Positions 1 through 11,499 of a stretch of 64,000 nucleotides of DNA are shown in pieces. The notes under the pieces are model-generated. The model was not told the DNA's origin. It saw nothing but the letters and a program-made list of their open reading frames with translations, and did not search any database. A program made the position numbers and the translations under genes. The number at the start of each line of letters is the position of its first letter. Within the stretch, counting starts at the first letter, position 1. Origin of the DNA: Diadophis punctatus similis (lineage: Eukaryota; Chordata; Lepidosauria; Squamata; Dipsadidae); the NCBI GenBank assembly GCA_023053685.1, contig JALIGW010000002.1, positions 42,538,720-42,602,719 of the forward strand, written 5' to 3'.

Positions 1-179
1 GGATCATGGTGGTGACAGCTCCAGGTATTTAATCTGTGCAGAAATTGCATTCCAAGCATTACAGAACTGCTCAGTGTTGTATTTCTTGCAGGCTTCCATT
101 CCCCCTAAATATTTAAGATGGAAAAAAAGCCCCTGAACCAAAGGCATCATTCAGAAAATAAAAATGTAGCCTGAAAGAA

Positions 180-185
180 TTTATT
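180..185 (-). promoter_or_regulatory. EFNA5: Candidate poly(A) signal AATAAA
   Basis: On the minus strand this is AATAAA, about 4.27 kb beyond the EFNA5 stop codon, followed downstream by a T-rich stretch (about 140-165) that could serve as the downstream element. A second AATAAA lies at 209-214. Other AATAAA hexamers occur elsewhere in the 3' UTR, so the choice rests on expected UTR length. Confidence 0.35.
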
Positions 186-238
186 AAAATGATGAAAATC
201 TTTAATTTTTTATTCAGATATAATTGTACGGACACGTG

Positions 239-246
239 TATATACA
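239..246 (-). promoter_or_regulatory. Pumilio response element TGTATATA
   Basis: On the EFNA5 transcript strand this is TGTATATA, matching the TGTANATA consensus bound by PUM1/PUM2. It lies near the distal end of the presumed 3' UTR. An octamer of this degeneracy also arises by chance in AT-rich sequence. Confidence 0.35.
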
Positions 247-878
247 AATACAGATTTTATGGGTTTGTTTTTTAACACTTTTTGTTAAATTCATATAATG
301 TAAGCATTTTAAAAACAGCACTCAATAAATAAGTGCAAAGAAACTGCAAAGCAGGGCAGTACAAGGACAGGACCACACTGAGTTGGACTTTCATACCCAG
401 AAGGACACAATCAGTGGCTTCTTTAGGCCATCAAGGGTAACCATGGAAAGCAGATTCTGTAGGCTCGTGGGCAACCTCCACTACGCCAGCATCTATTAAA
501 CTGTTCAGATAATGGCAGTAAGATTTTGGCAGGGAGATTAGTCTCAAATATGAAAAACATGGGTGAAGGCATGGCAAAAGTAGGGCACTGCAAGTCAGAA
601 ATAGATTTGCCCATTTACCGCTCCACTTTTAATGAGAACTTAAGGGAACTTGGTAGCAGGGAAGAGAAAGAGGAATCTGATGTACAGTAGGTGGAAACAA
701 GATTATTAAACTTACATAACTGGACTTATGGAAAAAAGTATGAAAAAGGTTGTTTTTCAAAATTTGCAAAAATTGATTCAGCCACTGCTTTCATAAAATA
801 TGTGAAAAAACTCCAAACACACATATTCCCTTGGTAGCTATTGTTTCTTTCCTTCAATGGTTATACAGGAAAGAAAAT

Positions 879-886
879 TATTTACA
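879..886 (-). promoter_or_regulatory. Pumilio response element TGTAAATA
   Basis: Second TGTANATA match on the transcript strand in the presumed EFNA5 3' UTR. Confidence 0.35.
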
Positions 887-1408
887 TATAACCCCCTGCT
901 ACATTTGGTGTTCAATGGGGTGAGGAATCAAGTCACTGTACATTATCACATATGTAGCTGGGAAGGCCCCTTTTTGAAACAATCACCCATGAAAAGAGGA
1001 TTAAACAACTGGAAGGGAAAAAATTGTTCTCACAAGAAGGAAGAATAAAATACAAGCTGTTGTGAATCCACATGCTAATGAAAACCTAACACCCAAAGAA
1101 AAATACCATGGGCTTCCAACAATAGACCATTAACTCCACGGACAAAACATCGATAACCAGATGCCACAATATTCCAAGTCCTGCCATTGTGAAATCTTGA
1201 GAGTGGCTGAATGGCTTTCATGTGTGAATCCTGTATGGGGAGTGACCTGTGGCGGCTACATCTTCAGTAGCCATGATGGATATTTTTTTGGGGGGTGGGA
1301 TATATTCAGAAGGTGAATTGTTTATTTAAATTTTAATATCACGAAAATCTATTTTCTTCTCACTTACAAAAGACATAATAATCAAATTAATACTTTATTA
1401 TCAAACAC

Positions 1409-1416
1409 TATGTACA
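1409..1416 (-). promoter_or_regulatory. Pumilio response element TGTACATA
   Basis: Third TGTANATA match on the transcript strand in the presumed EFNA5 3' UTR. Confidence 0.35.
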
Positions 1417-4400
1417 ACAGAGGCTGCTAATAATACAGAATTTAAAGAACATAGCATTTTTTTTGTCTTAACTTGTCTTTCCTTCGCCAGCTGAGAAAGT
1501 ACAGTACAAAACAATATTTCTAAACTAACACAAAATGTTACCTTGTTGTCTATTAAAGGATACACAGTATCCACCACACAGATCAATCCTTATTTCCCTG
1601 CTACCCTTTGCAAAGCCCTTAGCAAACTCGGACTGGATGGCACAGGGCAGATTGTCTGAATTGAGGGGGACCAAATGTTGTATCTCATATTTCATGCTTG
1701 AGAACAGGGGCTATTATAAACGTACATACTGGCATCTTTTTGAAGACGTCAGGACAACACGCGCACACACACATACCCAAGTGGGAAAGAGTAAAACATT
1801 TTCAGGCACTGGCCACATTTGCATGAATGCACCATAAGGCTTGGTTAGCATCAGTGCTCCTGCATGAGCAGCAAACCTTGTTAAATATCAGTTCCAAGGA
1901 GATACAATTCATGGCCTGCACATACCATAGAATAAAACTATGGCTTGCTTATGGCTAATTTCTTTGATAAGGTGTTATGATTTGCTTTCAGATGGAACAT
2001 ACAAATGGATGGTTTAGTATCTGCATTGTTCAGAAGTATTTATACTAATCAAGTCTCATGTCTCGCTATGTCCTGTGAACATGGCCATTTCTTGCTTAAT
2101 AAGATTGCCTGATGCCATCAAATATCCGAAGGTCCTGTAAACCTACTGCCGACAAATCTGCATTTGAGGCAGTGTAGCAATTAGCATCTGAACTGTAATT
2201 ACAGTGTTGCTTTTATTCATTAGATTAGCAGTGGCGCCGTGGCAAAGCAAAAAATTTGAATTCACTGTGGTGACAATCTGTGGTTTAGAAAGCGTGCTAT
2301 TGAGGCAAGTGAGTCCAGCCTTTTATTATTGGTAGATAAATGATGAAAAAACAGCTATAGCCATTGTTAGGACAACAAACAGTGCGACTCATATTTGCAA
2401 TTGGTAGGTTACACTTGTAGGATCTTAATTCATGTGCAACATTGTCTTTGCCTTGATCACTATTTTCAAGGTCATCCCTTCCTACATATGCACCCAAAAT
2501 ACATGTTGAAGAGAGGACACTGATTGATTGTATTCCGAGGAAAGCAGTGCCATTCCTCAGTGCTGATTATGAAACTTTTTTTGTATTTGTGTGCTATATC
2601 AGACATCTCTGTGCTTTCAAATACAGCCCAGACTTTGTGGTATCAGGCAAGCCCAGAGCGCCTTATATTTACCATTTTATTCAGGCTATTTTTGAATCCT
2701 GAAATTCTGCAACTTTTTTTTTAAAGAAAAAAAATGCTTTCTTTTCATAATACAAAGAGGCATTTTCAAAATTTTGTCCATTTGCATTATGTTTTAGTAT
2801 TAAACTTTTTTTTGCTATCTTGTGAAAATTCAGTGAAGCCTAACCTCATTTTTAAAAAAGTTTTGTTCTCACTAATTTTGAGAGAAAACTAAGTTTGCTA
2901 AGTAGCTTTCATGATCTCTCTTATTTAGTACATCTAAATTTGGTCTGCCTAAGTTAATGGAATACTATAAAGAAGGCATTTCCTGGTAAATGTTTTATGA
3001 GGCTATATCACAGCTGCCTAAGGATTCACCCCCGATTTCAACCAATCAGCATCCTATAATCTTGTCACAAATTACCACATTTTATCATCTTTATATAGGA
3101 CAAGCATATATAATTATTTTCAGCATAAGGTATATCTAGATAATGTATTTTCTACTCTAGTGGATTTTTAAAAGCAACAAAATAGTTAAAAGTCTTTGGG
3201 AGTCTGTCTAGTTTATCTCCTGCCAATGAAGACATTTACACTAATTTTCAACTGTGTTGTAAAAGAAGAGAGAGATGAGATCAATGCCTCAACTTTCACT
3301 CTACAGTTCAAAACAATCTTCCTGTACTCTGTTCTTCCCATGCAGAACTCCCCTCCACCCTCTATGACAAAGTCCTGGTTCCTTTCTGGCAGTATTTTAC
3401 TTCAAGAGTTGCCAAACTTTTAAGGAGGCAGAATTATCCATGACACTGGGGATTCTGTATCACTCACCAGGTTTACTCCACCCTGAGTTGTTATCAACAT
3501 AGTATGTATCATCACCCAGAGCTGAATCCAAGGTTATTGGCTACTAAGTCAGCCTTGGGAAAAGGTCACTTTATTCACACAGAAAAGATATTTTAGAAGT
3601 GCAGAAATGCCTTTTTGCATTTGAACAAAAATTGTTGTAGCACCATGGTATCTGAGTTAAAATAAAAGTAATTTGGTGTGCACTATCCATCTAGAGCGAT
3701 AACAGAGGTACTATCACTTCAACATAGTTTCCTAAACCTGACCTTACATGTCAGTAGTCACTTTTTTTATCCCCTAATGACAGAGCTTCTGCTATGGAGC
3801 ATAACTTCTACAGTCAAGGACCTTTCAAGGCAGTTGCATACAAATATTCTTTTCTTTGAGGAAAAGAAATAGTCTTTTCTTTGAGGAGCCTGTTCACTGA
3901 GATATATCTATTCTTAATATCTTCCCTCCAGTCCTGACATGGTGACACAGTGCATTGCATGATCGTCTTACAGTGCTGAACAAGGAGAAATAAATATTTT
4001 ACTGAAAAGAGTAAAAAACTTCTCTTGGTTTTTTTTCAAATAACTTCCTTATTCTTCTACTAACTGCATCTCCTATTATTCTTCCTTCTCCATATACCGA
4101 TGGCCCAGTGAATTAACTAGGCAGTATCTTAAAGAGAGGCTGCAGAGGAAAGTAAGAATCACTAGTGTCAATATTGAAATTTGGCATTTTCATTTGGAGT
4201 CCATTTATTTTAGAAGGGATCAAGGAAAGCCAGGGAAAAGCTTGGGAGTAGGAAGAGGTCTAGTTATTCCTCTTCAATTTTTGCTCAAAGTTCAGGTTGC
4301 AGAGGAGAGAAAGGGAGAAGACGGGGGAAGGAGAACAAACCAACATTCTGCAAACCAATACAAAGTCCCGTTGCTGGGATGAGCAGTTAAGTGGATCTTT

Positions 4401-4449
4401 GATGTTCCAAGATCCTGAAGTTGACTGTGGCAGCTTGCTGGAATATGTG

Positions 4450-4571
4450 CTATAACGTCAAAAGCATTGCTAGAAGGAACAGTATAGTTGTGAAAGGCTG
4501 ACTGGATATCCTTAAGGTCTGAGCTGCATTCTCACCACGGGATGGCTCAGCCGATTCATGTACCGTGTCAT
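4450..4571 (-). CDS. EFNA5: Ephrin-A5 exon 5: C-terminal linker and GPI signal
   Basis: Last coding exon, 122 bp including the TAG stop at 4450-4452. The acceptor is TTTGAACAG just above 4571. Joined to the single G that ends exon 4 it encodes 40 residues beginning DDTVHESAEPSRGENAAQ, which matches ephrin-A5 closely. The tail then runs through a hydrophobic stretch ending FLLAMLLTL. In the family this tail is the GPI-anchor signal, removed in the ER when the protein is attached to glycolipid, with the anchor site near the Asn of GENAAQ. The residues between GENAAQ and the final FLLAMLLTL differ from the mammalian sequence as I remember it, which is a tolerated region. The product is a membrane-tethered ligand for EphA receptors in axon guidance and cell repulsion. 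Confidence 0.95.
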
Positions 4572-5873
4572 CTGTTCAAATAGAAAGCACACATTTGTAT
4601 TTTTTTCCCCTCCAAAGATAAAGACAACATACGTTATTTTAAAACTTTTTAATAGTTCCTTGGTTAAATACCATGTGTTCCACTTTTTAAAAAAAACTTA
4701 ATGAAACCAGGTCGAACACTGGCTGAAATGTTGGACATTGTTCTCTCAATTAATTTTAGATCTTTATTTGTCTTCTGTAGTTAGGGTTCAGAAAATCAAC
4801 AAATGTCCAAATGATGATTTACCAGTTCCAAAAGAATTCCAAAGTTTCTGCCAGTAAAATATGGCTATATAAAAATTTAAACGAAGAGGAGAGGGTTGTA
4901 GGAAGACTGACTTGATCAGAGATCTTGTTGAAGAGAACAATTATATCAATGCATATTGTTTTCTTAAAATATAGAACATTATGATTTTGTTAGAAAAATG
5001 GGAAAGTGAAAGCAATTAAGCACAAAGATGAAAAGCGGCTGTAGCTGACTATCAGTAGATAACAACAAAAACTCTGAAATTATACCATATTTAAAAATAT
5101 GACACATCATTTGAGAAAGCAGGAAAAAAAATCACATCATAAAGATGTTCAGAGATGGCAAGATGGCCACAAGTAGGAATTATGCAGAATGTCTTCGTCT
5201 GTTTTTTGACATTTCTAAGAAATAGTGATAGAGTCTCTTCATCTCTCTCTTGTAAAAATAAGAATGCTTAGAAGTAAGACCAAAAAACCCAAATGGTTTT
5301 TTTCAGTATAAATCAGTTATCCATAGCACCTAAGTTGTAAAGTAGGAAAATGCTTACCTAGAAAAATTAAAATGTTAACTATGAGAAGCTTTGATTAAGA
5401 TCTAAAACTATTCAGAGACATTTATTGTAAAGTCACTGTGTTCCCTATCCTAAATCAAATTAATTTCTATGTTTATGAGCAAATGCATCTCAATTGTCAT
5501 AATACCGGTAATTACTTCTAAAAGTTTCATAGCTGTTTATATATCGAAAATCATAACATAAAACAATATCTAATCTTAAAAACATATACAGCTTATAATA
5601 CATGATTAAGAAAAAAAACCCCATTTAACTTGATGTTGAAAACATTCAGTTTAGTCACCGGGAATGTCTCTTTTAGGAATATGAGCCTCACAATTCCCTG
5701 AAAGTGTATATCTTTCACTATGTAAAATGAAGGTAAGGCTCTGGTTGTTTCATTAGGAGAAGCACAATCTATTTTGCATTAAGAGCCCCAACAACCAAAG
5801 GACATAAACATGTTGTACTCAGTAATTTCTAAATCCACATCTCTGCAGAAGTTTGATTCTGCTAAATTTAGAG

Positions 5874-5970
5874 CAGGGGTCTCCAACCCTGGCAACTTTA
5901 AGACTTGTGGACTTCAACTCTCAGAATTGAAGTCCACAAGTCTTAAAGTTGCCAAGGTTGGAGACCCCTG
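5874..5970. mobile_element. Palindromic hAT-type MITE with 8-bp TSD
   Basis: The 97-bp element begins CAGGGGTCTCC and ends GGAGACCCCTG. It is nearly a full palindrome with a loop of about 10 bases around 5919-5928. The 8-bp duplication ATTTAGAG flanks it (5866-5873 and 5971-5978), the hallmark of hAT transposases. Related copies occur at 28692-28777, 31857-31985 and 38385-38600. It is non-autonomous, with no coding capacity. Confidence 0.9.
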
Positions 5971-6015
5971 ATTTAGAGGACCCCTGCCAAGGTTGGAGAC
6001 CCCTGATTTAGAGGA
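5951..6015 (+). repeat. 35-bp tandem duplication of the MITE end and its TSD
   Basis: The 30-base segment at 5951-5980 (right arm end plus ATTTAGAG) is repeated at 5986-6015, a period of 35. This leaves a second partial right terminus followed by a third copy of the target octamer. Confidence 0.85.
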
Positions 6016-6542
6016 TAGGGATGTAGTACAAATTAGTAGAGTGGGGATAGAGCTGACAGTGACTATAACAAGCTTTAGAGTATTCCTTTGAAAACTTCCT
6101 CCTACTCCTTTTGGGAGTTATCTTAGGTTCTGAGTTTCTGACATTTCTCTTTGCCAGAGGGTCTCTGCCTTGGATTCACTCCTTGTCAGCTTCTCTCTTC
6201 ATCAGAGGGACTTTTGTTTGCCTGCTGTCCCTTTAGCTTCCTTCATCTGAGAACCTCTGCCTTAACCTTGTTTGACTTCCTCTGTAGGCCTCAGGTAGCT
6301 CTAGAACAGGACACTCTGAAATCAAGAAATTGAATATATCTTGCGTCTTCTCCCCAGTGGGAAGAATGGGGAGAAATGGGGGACATGACCTTGATGTAAA
6401 GAGAATGTCTAAAGCAATGCAATGTCCAGAGAAATATGCAGACTATTTAGTATTTAACATTCTTACAATATTTTTATTTTTAAAACAGAACCAGCAGGCA
6501 CACAAATAAATCCTCATTGAGATAAGCTTCACCTGCTCTTAT

Positions 6543-6544
<2 letters not shown>

Positions 6545-6630
<86 letters not shown>
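6545..6630. repeat. (AAT)n microsatellite
   Basis: Uninterrupted TAA trinucleotide array of about 28 units. Confidence 0.98.
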
Positions 6631-6657
6631 GTATTGTAGCTACAATACACTATTAAC

Positions 6658-6811
6658 CAGCGGTGGGTTGCTCCCGGTTTGGCCCGGTTCTGCGAACTGG
6701 TGGGGGGCAGTGGGAGACTCCACCTACCCGCCTGGATGCTTCAGTGCATGCGCAGAAGTGTCATGTGCGCGTGAGCGAACCGGTAGCAACAGGATTTAGA
6801 ACCCACTACTG
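6658..6811. mobile_element. hAT-type MITE, CAGCGGTGGGTT family
   Basis: The 154-bp element has ends CAGCGGTGGGTT and AACCCACTACTG. It is flanked by a perfect 8-bp duplication CTATTAAC (6650-6657 and 6812-6819). It shares termini and the internal motif GCATGCGCAGAAGTG with the longer copy at 47192-47505. Confidence 0.9.
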
Positions 6812-7394
6812 CTATTAACATAAATGTGCCAAGAATATTATTATATTCTTGTTGTCCAGTTGTCCGTCTTTTTAAACCTGAAATCAATTTTATGTTACTC
6901 ATAATTACTTACTGCATTTTACTGCAAAATACAGTGCATATATTTTCCTCTTGGACATTGTAAAATTCTGTCCAAATTCATCTATATATTGGGGCAGGGT
7001 AGCAACTAGATAAATTACATTTAAATTCTCATGACAACATATATATGTGTGTCTTTAGGTATACATGACATTTCCCCCCCTTAAATATTCATCTCTTGAA
7101 TGGAAACACCAAAAAAAATGGAGTGGGAATGGGATTACGACAACTATGTTTTTAAATGAGGTGCCATGTTTGAATAAGCAGATTGTCATGGAAAAAGCAT
7201 ACTTTTTCTCAACATCTTAAAAGAGAATTCTAGCATTAGCAAATTAGATATACCATAAGCAATATTAGCGCTGCAAGAAATGAGTAAAAGCAGAATAATT
7301 TTACCGTGCAAACCATGCAAAGAGAAAGAAAGAGACGCAAAAGCTCCAGAAAGACAGAGGCATTTGTTAAAAGAGAGTCTCTAAGCATACTAAC

Positions 7395-7475
7395 CTGCTG
7401 GTTCTAATGAATTTTCTACTTTGTCGTTAACATCGAAAACACGATCATGAACACCTATAGTTTTCATACAGTTGT
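7395..7475 (-). CDS. EFNA5: Ephrin-A5 exon 4: juxtamembrane linker (27 codons)
   Basis: The 81-bp exon has acceptor TTGTTATAG and donor GTTAGT. It encodes NCMKTIGVHDRVFDVNDKVE followed by NSLEPA, a close match to the ephrin-A5 linker between the receptor-binding domain and the GPI signal. Both flanking introns are phase 1, so skipping this exon keeps the frame and removes 27 residues. This matches the known short ephrin-A5 isoform that lacks 27 amino acids here. The linker sets how far the binding domain stands off the membrane and contains protease-accessible sequence in the family. Confidence 0.96.
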
Positions 7476-7878
7476 CTATAACAAAAATAGAGATAACAGC
7501 CAAATAAGTTAGTGAGACACCCTTAAAATCCCCATTTTCCTTTTTTTTTGTGCTGCTGTCTTCATGTCTGATTTCTATTTCTATTATAGGCATATATTTA
7601 TAACTTAACTGTGGCCTGCTTTGAAACACCACAGTAGTTTTCTTTTTTGTACCACAATTTAAGAAACAACAAGTTAGCAACTGATGCATATGAAAAACAA
7701 ATAAGAAAACTGCTTTGTGAAAAATGATTAAAAGATATGGCAAAAACAAAAGAAGTGATGCTGAAAAGAAGAGACACCACATAGGATTTTAAAAGTTAAA
7801 AGAAGTTTATACTGCTGTTTGCTAAACCGAAGCATGCACTATAAAGTCGCCCTGTAAAGCAAGGCATAAAGCACTTAC
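7476..7878 (-). other. EFNA5: EFNA5 intron 3
   Basis: Short 403-bp intron with donor GTAAGT and acceptor ATAG, phase 1. No repeat is recognisable. Confidence 0.93.
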
Positions 7879-7944
7879 TTGCAGGCCGTACAAAGACTTT
7901 CAGCTTTAAACAGGCTCTTCTTCCATGATCAGGGATTGCAGATG
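7879..7944 (-). CDS. EFNA5: Ephrin-A5 exon 3: end of receptor-binding domain
   Basis: The 66-bp exon has acceptor TTTTTTAG and donor GTAAGT. It encodes the [20 protein letters not shown] segment, the last strands of the ephrin Greek-key beta-barrel. The Cys of RAC is one of the conserved disulphide cysteines of the family. The first two bases complete a serine codon split with exon 2 and the last A completes the Asn before exon 4. Phase 1 introns lie on both sides. The substitutions relative to the mammalian protein that I recall (His for Asn, Ala for Ser, Ala for Thr) are mild. It lies only 403 bp from exon 4 but about 42.9 kb from exon 2. Confidence 0.96.
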
Positions 7945-8244
7945 CTAAAAAATAAATAGGAGATTGCAGAGCATAGTTATTCTTCATCTTAAGGGACAAC
8001 ATCCAACATTCTTCTTTTCCTTCTGTATGTAATCATAGCACAATCTACATACAGTACTACCATTCAAATAACAAACAAAATTTCTAAATATCCAGTGTTC
8101 TGCTGTATTTTTGTATATCATTACTTTTTGTTATTCATTTATTTTGCTTTCCTCCCAAAACGTGGGAATGAAAACACCACTGATAAGCCAAATTTTCTAT
8201 CTCTTAACATCAATGTGTATAAATAACAAATAAGGCTAAGTTGG

Positions 8245-8326
8245 TGGTCTTTCCTTGGGAGCCCCAAAAATTATGAATTTAGTGGTCCCTGAGGTCCAAA
8301 AGGTTGGTGACCCCTGCTCTGGATCA
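8245..8326. mobile_element. Decayed hAT-type terminus
   Basis: It ends with GGTTGGTGACCCCTG, the right-terminal motif of amniote hAT families, after a degenerate body. No clear TSD. Confidence 0.4.
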
Positions 8327-8329
8327 TGT

Positions 8330-8516
8330 GATCATCTTTTGTAACGTTCCGAGAAGCAAAGTCAATGGGGAAACCAGATTGACTTAACAACTGCAGTGAT
8401 TCACTTAACAACTGTGGCAAGAAGGGTCATAAAATGGGGTAAAACTCACTTAACAAATATTTCAGCAACATAAATTTTGGGCTCTATTGTGGTTTTAAGT
8501 CGAGGACTATCTCTAG
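8330..8516 (+). mobile_element. Mariner-like MITE (TACAGGTAGTCC family), right part
   Basis: It has the family body (CATGTGATC, AAGCAAAGTCAATGGGGAA, CACTTAACAAC, GGGCTC-ATTGTGG) and ends AAGTCGAGGACTA. Fuller copies here have inverted ends TACAGGTAGTCCTTGACTTA and appear to use TA. The left part is missing. Confidence 0.75.
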
Positions 8517-10889
8517 GAGCTGATTCTAAAAACCAAGCAGTCATAGATTATACTCTTGTATAAGGCTGAGTTTATATTATTTATCTACCTTCAGTGACAA
8601 ATAACAGAAAATTATAAATCTGTACTACCTAAAATTAAATGTGGTATGTTTGCTAAATTCTCTCTTATAAACTCCCTGGACTTAAGCTCTATGTATAACT
8701 TAGCTAGTCTGGAATGAAGGTTCTAAGTAAGCTATCTGTCTGATTTGGACATTCCAAGAGATTGTGATTTATCCACATAAGCAAAATTAACTTTCCTTCT
8801 ATTTTTTCAGCAAAAGTATTTGATGGTTTGGGCCATTATTGTAAGAGCTTGTGTCCAAGTAATATACTAACGTAAACAAATGTATCTATCTATGTGATTG
8901 CTAAGACTCAATACTGACTTGACGGCACATAATCAATCAGAACAATGTAAATGTGTATGCATTATATACAAGCACATGGAGGGAAACCATAAGAAATAAA
9001 TTATTCTTGACACTATTGAGGTTGAACAGGACTTTTCTTTTCAATGAGCAGACACATTCTTCAATCCTTTATTACGATATGGGGAATACCTTAGAGTAGA
9101 GAAAATATGATTCAGTTACCATATAGTCCCAGGAGTAAAGGTAGTGGAGGAATTTTATCACTAAATGCCCTGGTGAAGAGACATTGCTATAATAGTTCAG
9201 AAGTTTGAACTTTTTATCAGGGATCATTCATAGATTATTTAATTTGGAGGCCTTTATTTAACCTGATGTGCAATTATCATTGATTTTTTTAAAAAATATG
9301 CTTTTGAATACTACAAATAATGTCTGTAAATAACTGATTTTGTTTGCTCATAAATTAATGTATGTGATATGTTATTAATGGTTTGGCAATATTTATAGGT
9401 TTATTTATTTAATTGAACCTACTATGCAGCATAGCAAAATGAATTATGATTCTATGTCATCCAGATAATAGGCTACCAAAGATTGGAGATTTAAGAGTGT
9501 ATCTGGAATATAGAGATAACACAATGCTAATTAAGATAAATTGTTGCAGATTGTGATATAAATTCAAGAAGGCCATAGAGGATGCTCCAAAAATAATAAA
9601 TGTTATGATGTTGCCACAAAGAGGGGAACAGTATATATGATCCACTTGACTTGGTGAAAATTGCAGAGATAGCCTCATGAAGATTGAGCAAATACGTTGA
9701 TAAATAGTTCTGAAAGTTCTTATTAGTGTCATACGCGAACTTAAGGTTGATAATCAGTGGTTTCTGTGTATAGCCAGTCAATACTCCACATATTAAATTT
9801 CAAGGTAGGTAGGACTTACATGGATTTAAGGGATAAATTGCTTAAAAATGATATGCTGCTTTATAAAACAATTGTTCACCATGCAATGCTGCATTTCAGA
9901 TTGTTCCCAAAATGATGCTAATTTGGAAAGCATATAGATATAGGCAGAACTCTTTTGAGCATTGATTTAAAGACATATTTGCTTTCAAATGACAAAATAT
10001 TGGGTTAAGAGGGAGGGAAATCCGAGACAAAAAAAAAAAAGATTAAGAAGCATAAGAAGTCTGCCTCTTTTAATCGTAAACAAAATTGCACTATGATGTT
10101 TCTCAGCTTTAAGTCATATTCAAAGACAAATACTTAAGAAGTGCTAACAGCTGGCTTCCCTGTGTGCTCTCAATAAATCAAATATGAGGGAAGCCTTTAC
10201 TGACATTTATTGTAAAGAATGTGTTACAGGGCAAAGTATTGCACTCTGTGGAGGCATGCAGGAAACTGGCCCCCTTCCAGAGGCCTCTGATGAATATACA
10301 AATCTTATTCAAGACAGATTAGGTTGCTTAATAAAATAGAAATATCGTGTTCTCTACCTAACAACAGGAATACAGGTACAGCAGAAACTTCCTCATTGCC
10401 TTAAATGACCAAAATGTGCAATTCTTTCTATGCCATCCTGTCTTTTAATTGCCTTTACAAATGACACAGAAAAGCATAAAAGCATATTCAAAGGCAGGAT
10501 GTAAATTGTTATATTTATGCATTGGAAGCTGTGCTTTTGCAAAGCAGTATATGATAATCCATTATACAGTGGATTTTTCTTTCTGACAAAACAGTAAGGC
10601 AAGAATTTCCATAAACTTGCTTTCAGACTACAAATTATTTACCTTGCAATGAAAAGCTCCAAATACAATTCTAACTTTTATGACCACAGAAAAGTTTTAA
10701 AAACTGCGATGATTGTTACATATAGTCCACCCCAAATAGTGAAACTCTCTTGTGACTAAATACTACTCATCATTAATAAAACCAGCTCAAAAGAATCTTA
10801 ATGTAACGTCCCTAAAACATTGCTTATATTCCAATTGGTTGATAAATTCCCAACTAGTAAAGGAGAATATTTGTAGCTCAGGATTGAAA

Positions 10890-11046
10890 TGAGGGGTCCT
10901 TGGTCCTCTCTGAACTTGGTTGCCTTCTTGCAGATGTTTCATGACCGAAACTAAGTAACATAATAAGTGATAGTTGATGTTATCTAATTTGGGTAATGAA
11001 ATGTCTGCAAGAAAACAACCAAGCTCAGATAGAACCAAGGACAGAT
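10890..11046. mobile_element. Penelope-like element terminal inverted pair
   Basis: Two arms of about 65 bp (10893-10960 and 10978-11046) are inverted copies of each other. Each carries the strings CTTGGTTG, TTGCAGA and TTTCAT-ACC. The right arm resembles the terminal region of a Penelope-like family in which a ...GATG(N)nTGAAA(C/T)GTC order recalls degenerate hammerhead ribozymes. A related single-orientation copy lies at 57520-57640. Family assignment is by recall of motif pattern. Confidence 0.55.
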
Positions 11047-11499
11047 CAGATTCCCAACTGAACATCCTTGCAAATTAACTTGAACACCAAATTATAAATG
11101 ATTGTCTTATTTCATCTCTTCCAATTTTATATTTGACCATTACACTCTTAATATATTCATTGACTGATTATGTACCAACTAATCAGTGCAGATTCTTAGT
11201 GACCATATTTTCTTCTCAATGTGGTCTTTCAGGTAATCTAACAGTGCAGCCATTGTCACCGTAACCGACTCCAATGGTTGATTTGTTTGCTGAACTATTT
11301 GATGGGAGGGGAGGGGTTTGGCTATCCATAGAATTCTCAGGAGCTTTCTTCAACCAAAGTTAAAAAGCATCAATCCTGCTTCTTTATGTCCAACTTTCAT
11401 TTCCATAGCGCATCATAGAGAAAACCATTTCTAGGGTCTGATTTTTGTAGGTACAAGTAGTCCTTGATTTATGACCGGTCACATAATGACCATGAGAAA

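Larger units (their letters stand above)
1..4449 (-). other. EFNA5: EFNA5 3' untranslated region (presumed)
   Basis: This stretch follows the EFNA5 stop codon on the minus strand. I see no splice acceptor followed by coding sequence in it, only short chance ORFs. It is largely free of recognisable interspersed repeats, unlike the introns, which fits retained transcript sequence. As I recall, the mammalian ephrin-A5 mRNA also has a 3' UTR of roughly 4 kb, so most or all of this segment is plausibly transcribed. It contains three Pumilio-type octamers and AATAAA hexamers near the far end. The true cleavage site may lie at about 150-180 or beyond the left edge. The assignment is inferred from position; no transcript was examined. 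Confidence 0.65.
4572..7394 (-). other. EFNA5: EFNA5 intron 4
   Basis: The minus-strand donor GTTAGT follows exon 4 and the acceptor AACAG precedes exon 5 (phase 1). It holds two hAT miniature elements (5874-5970, 6658-6811) and a long AAT microsatellite. I see nothing else recognisable in about 4620-5860 or 6860-7380. Confidence 0.9.

Noticed and set aside
6545..6630. CRISPR-like or other functional array
   Set aside because: Plain trinucleotide microsatellite in a vertebrate intron; there are no spacers.
7390..7782. 130-codon minus-strand ORF taken as one protein
   Set aside because: Only its end is coding (EFNA5 exon 4, reached through a splice acceptor); the rest is intron 3.
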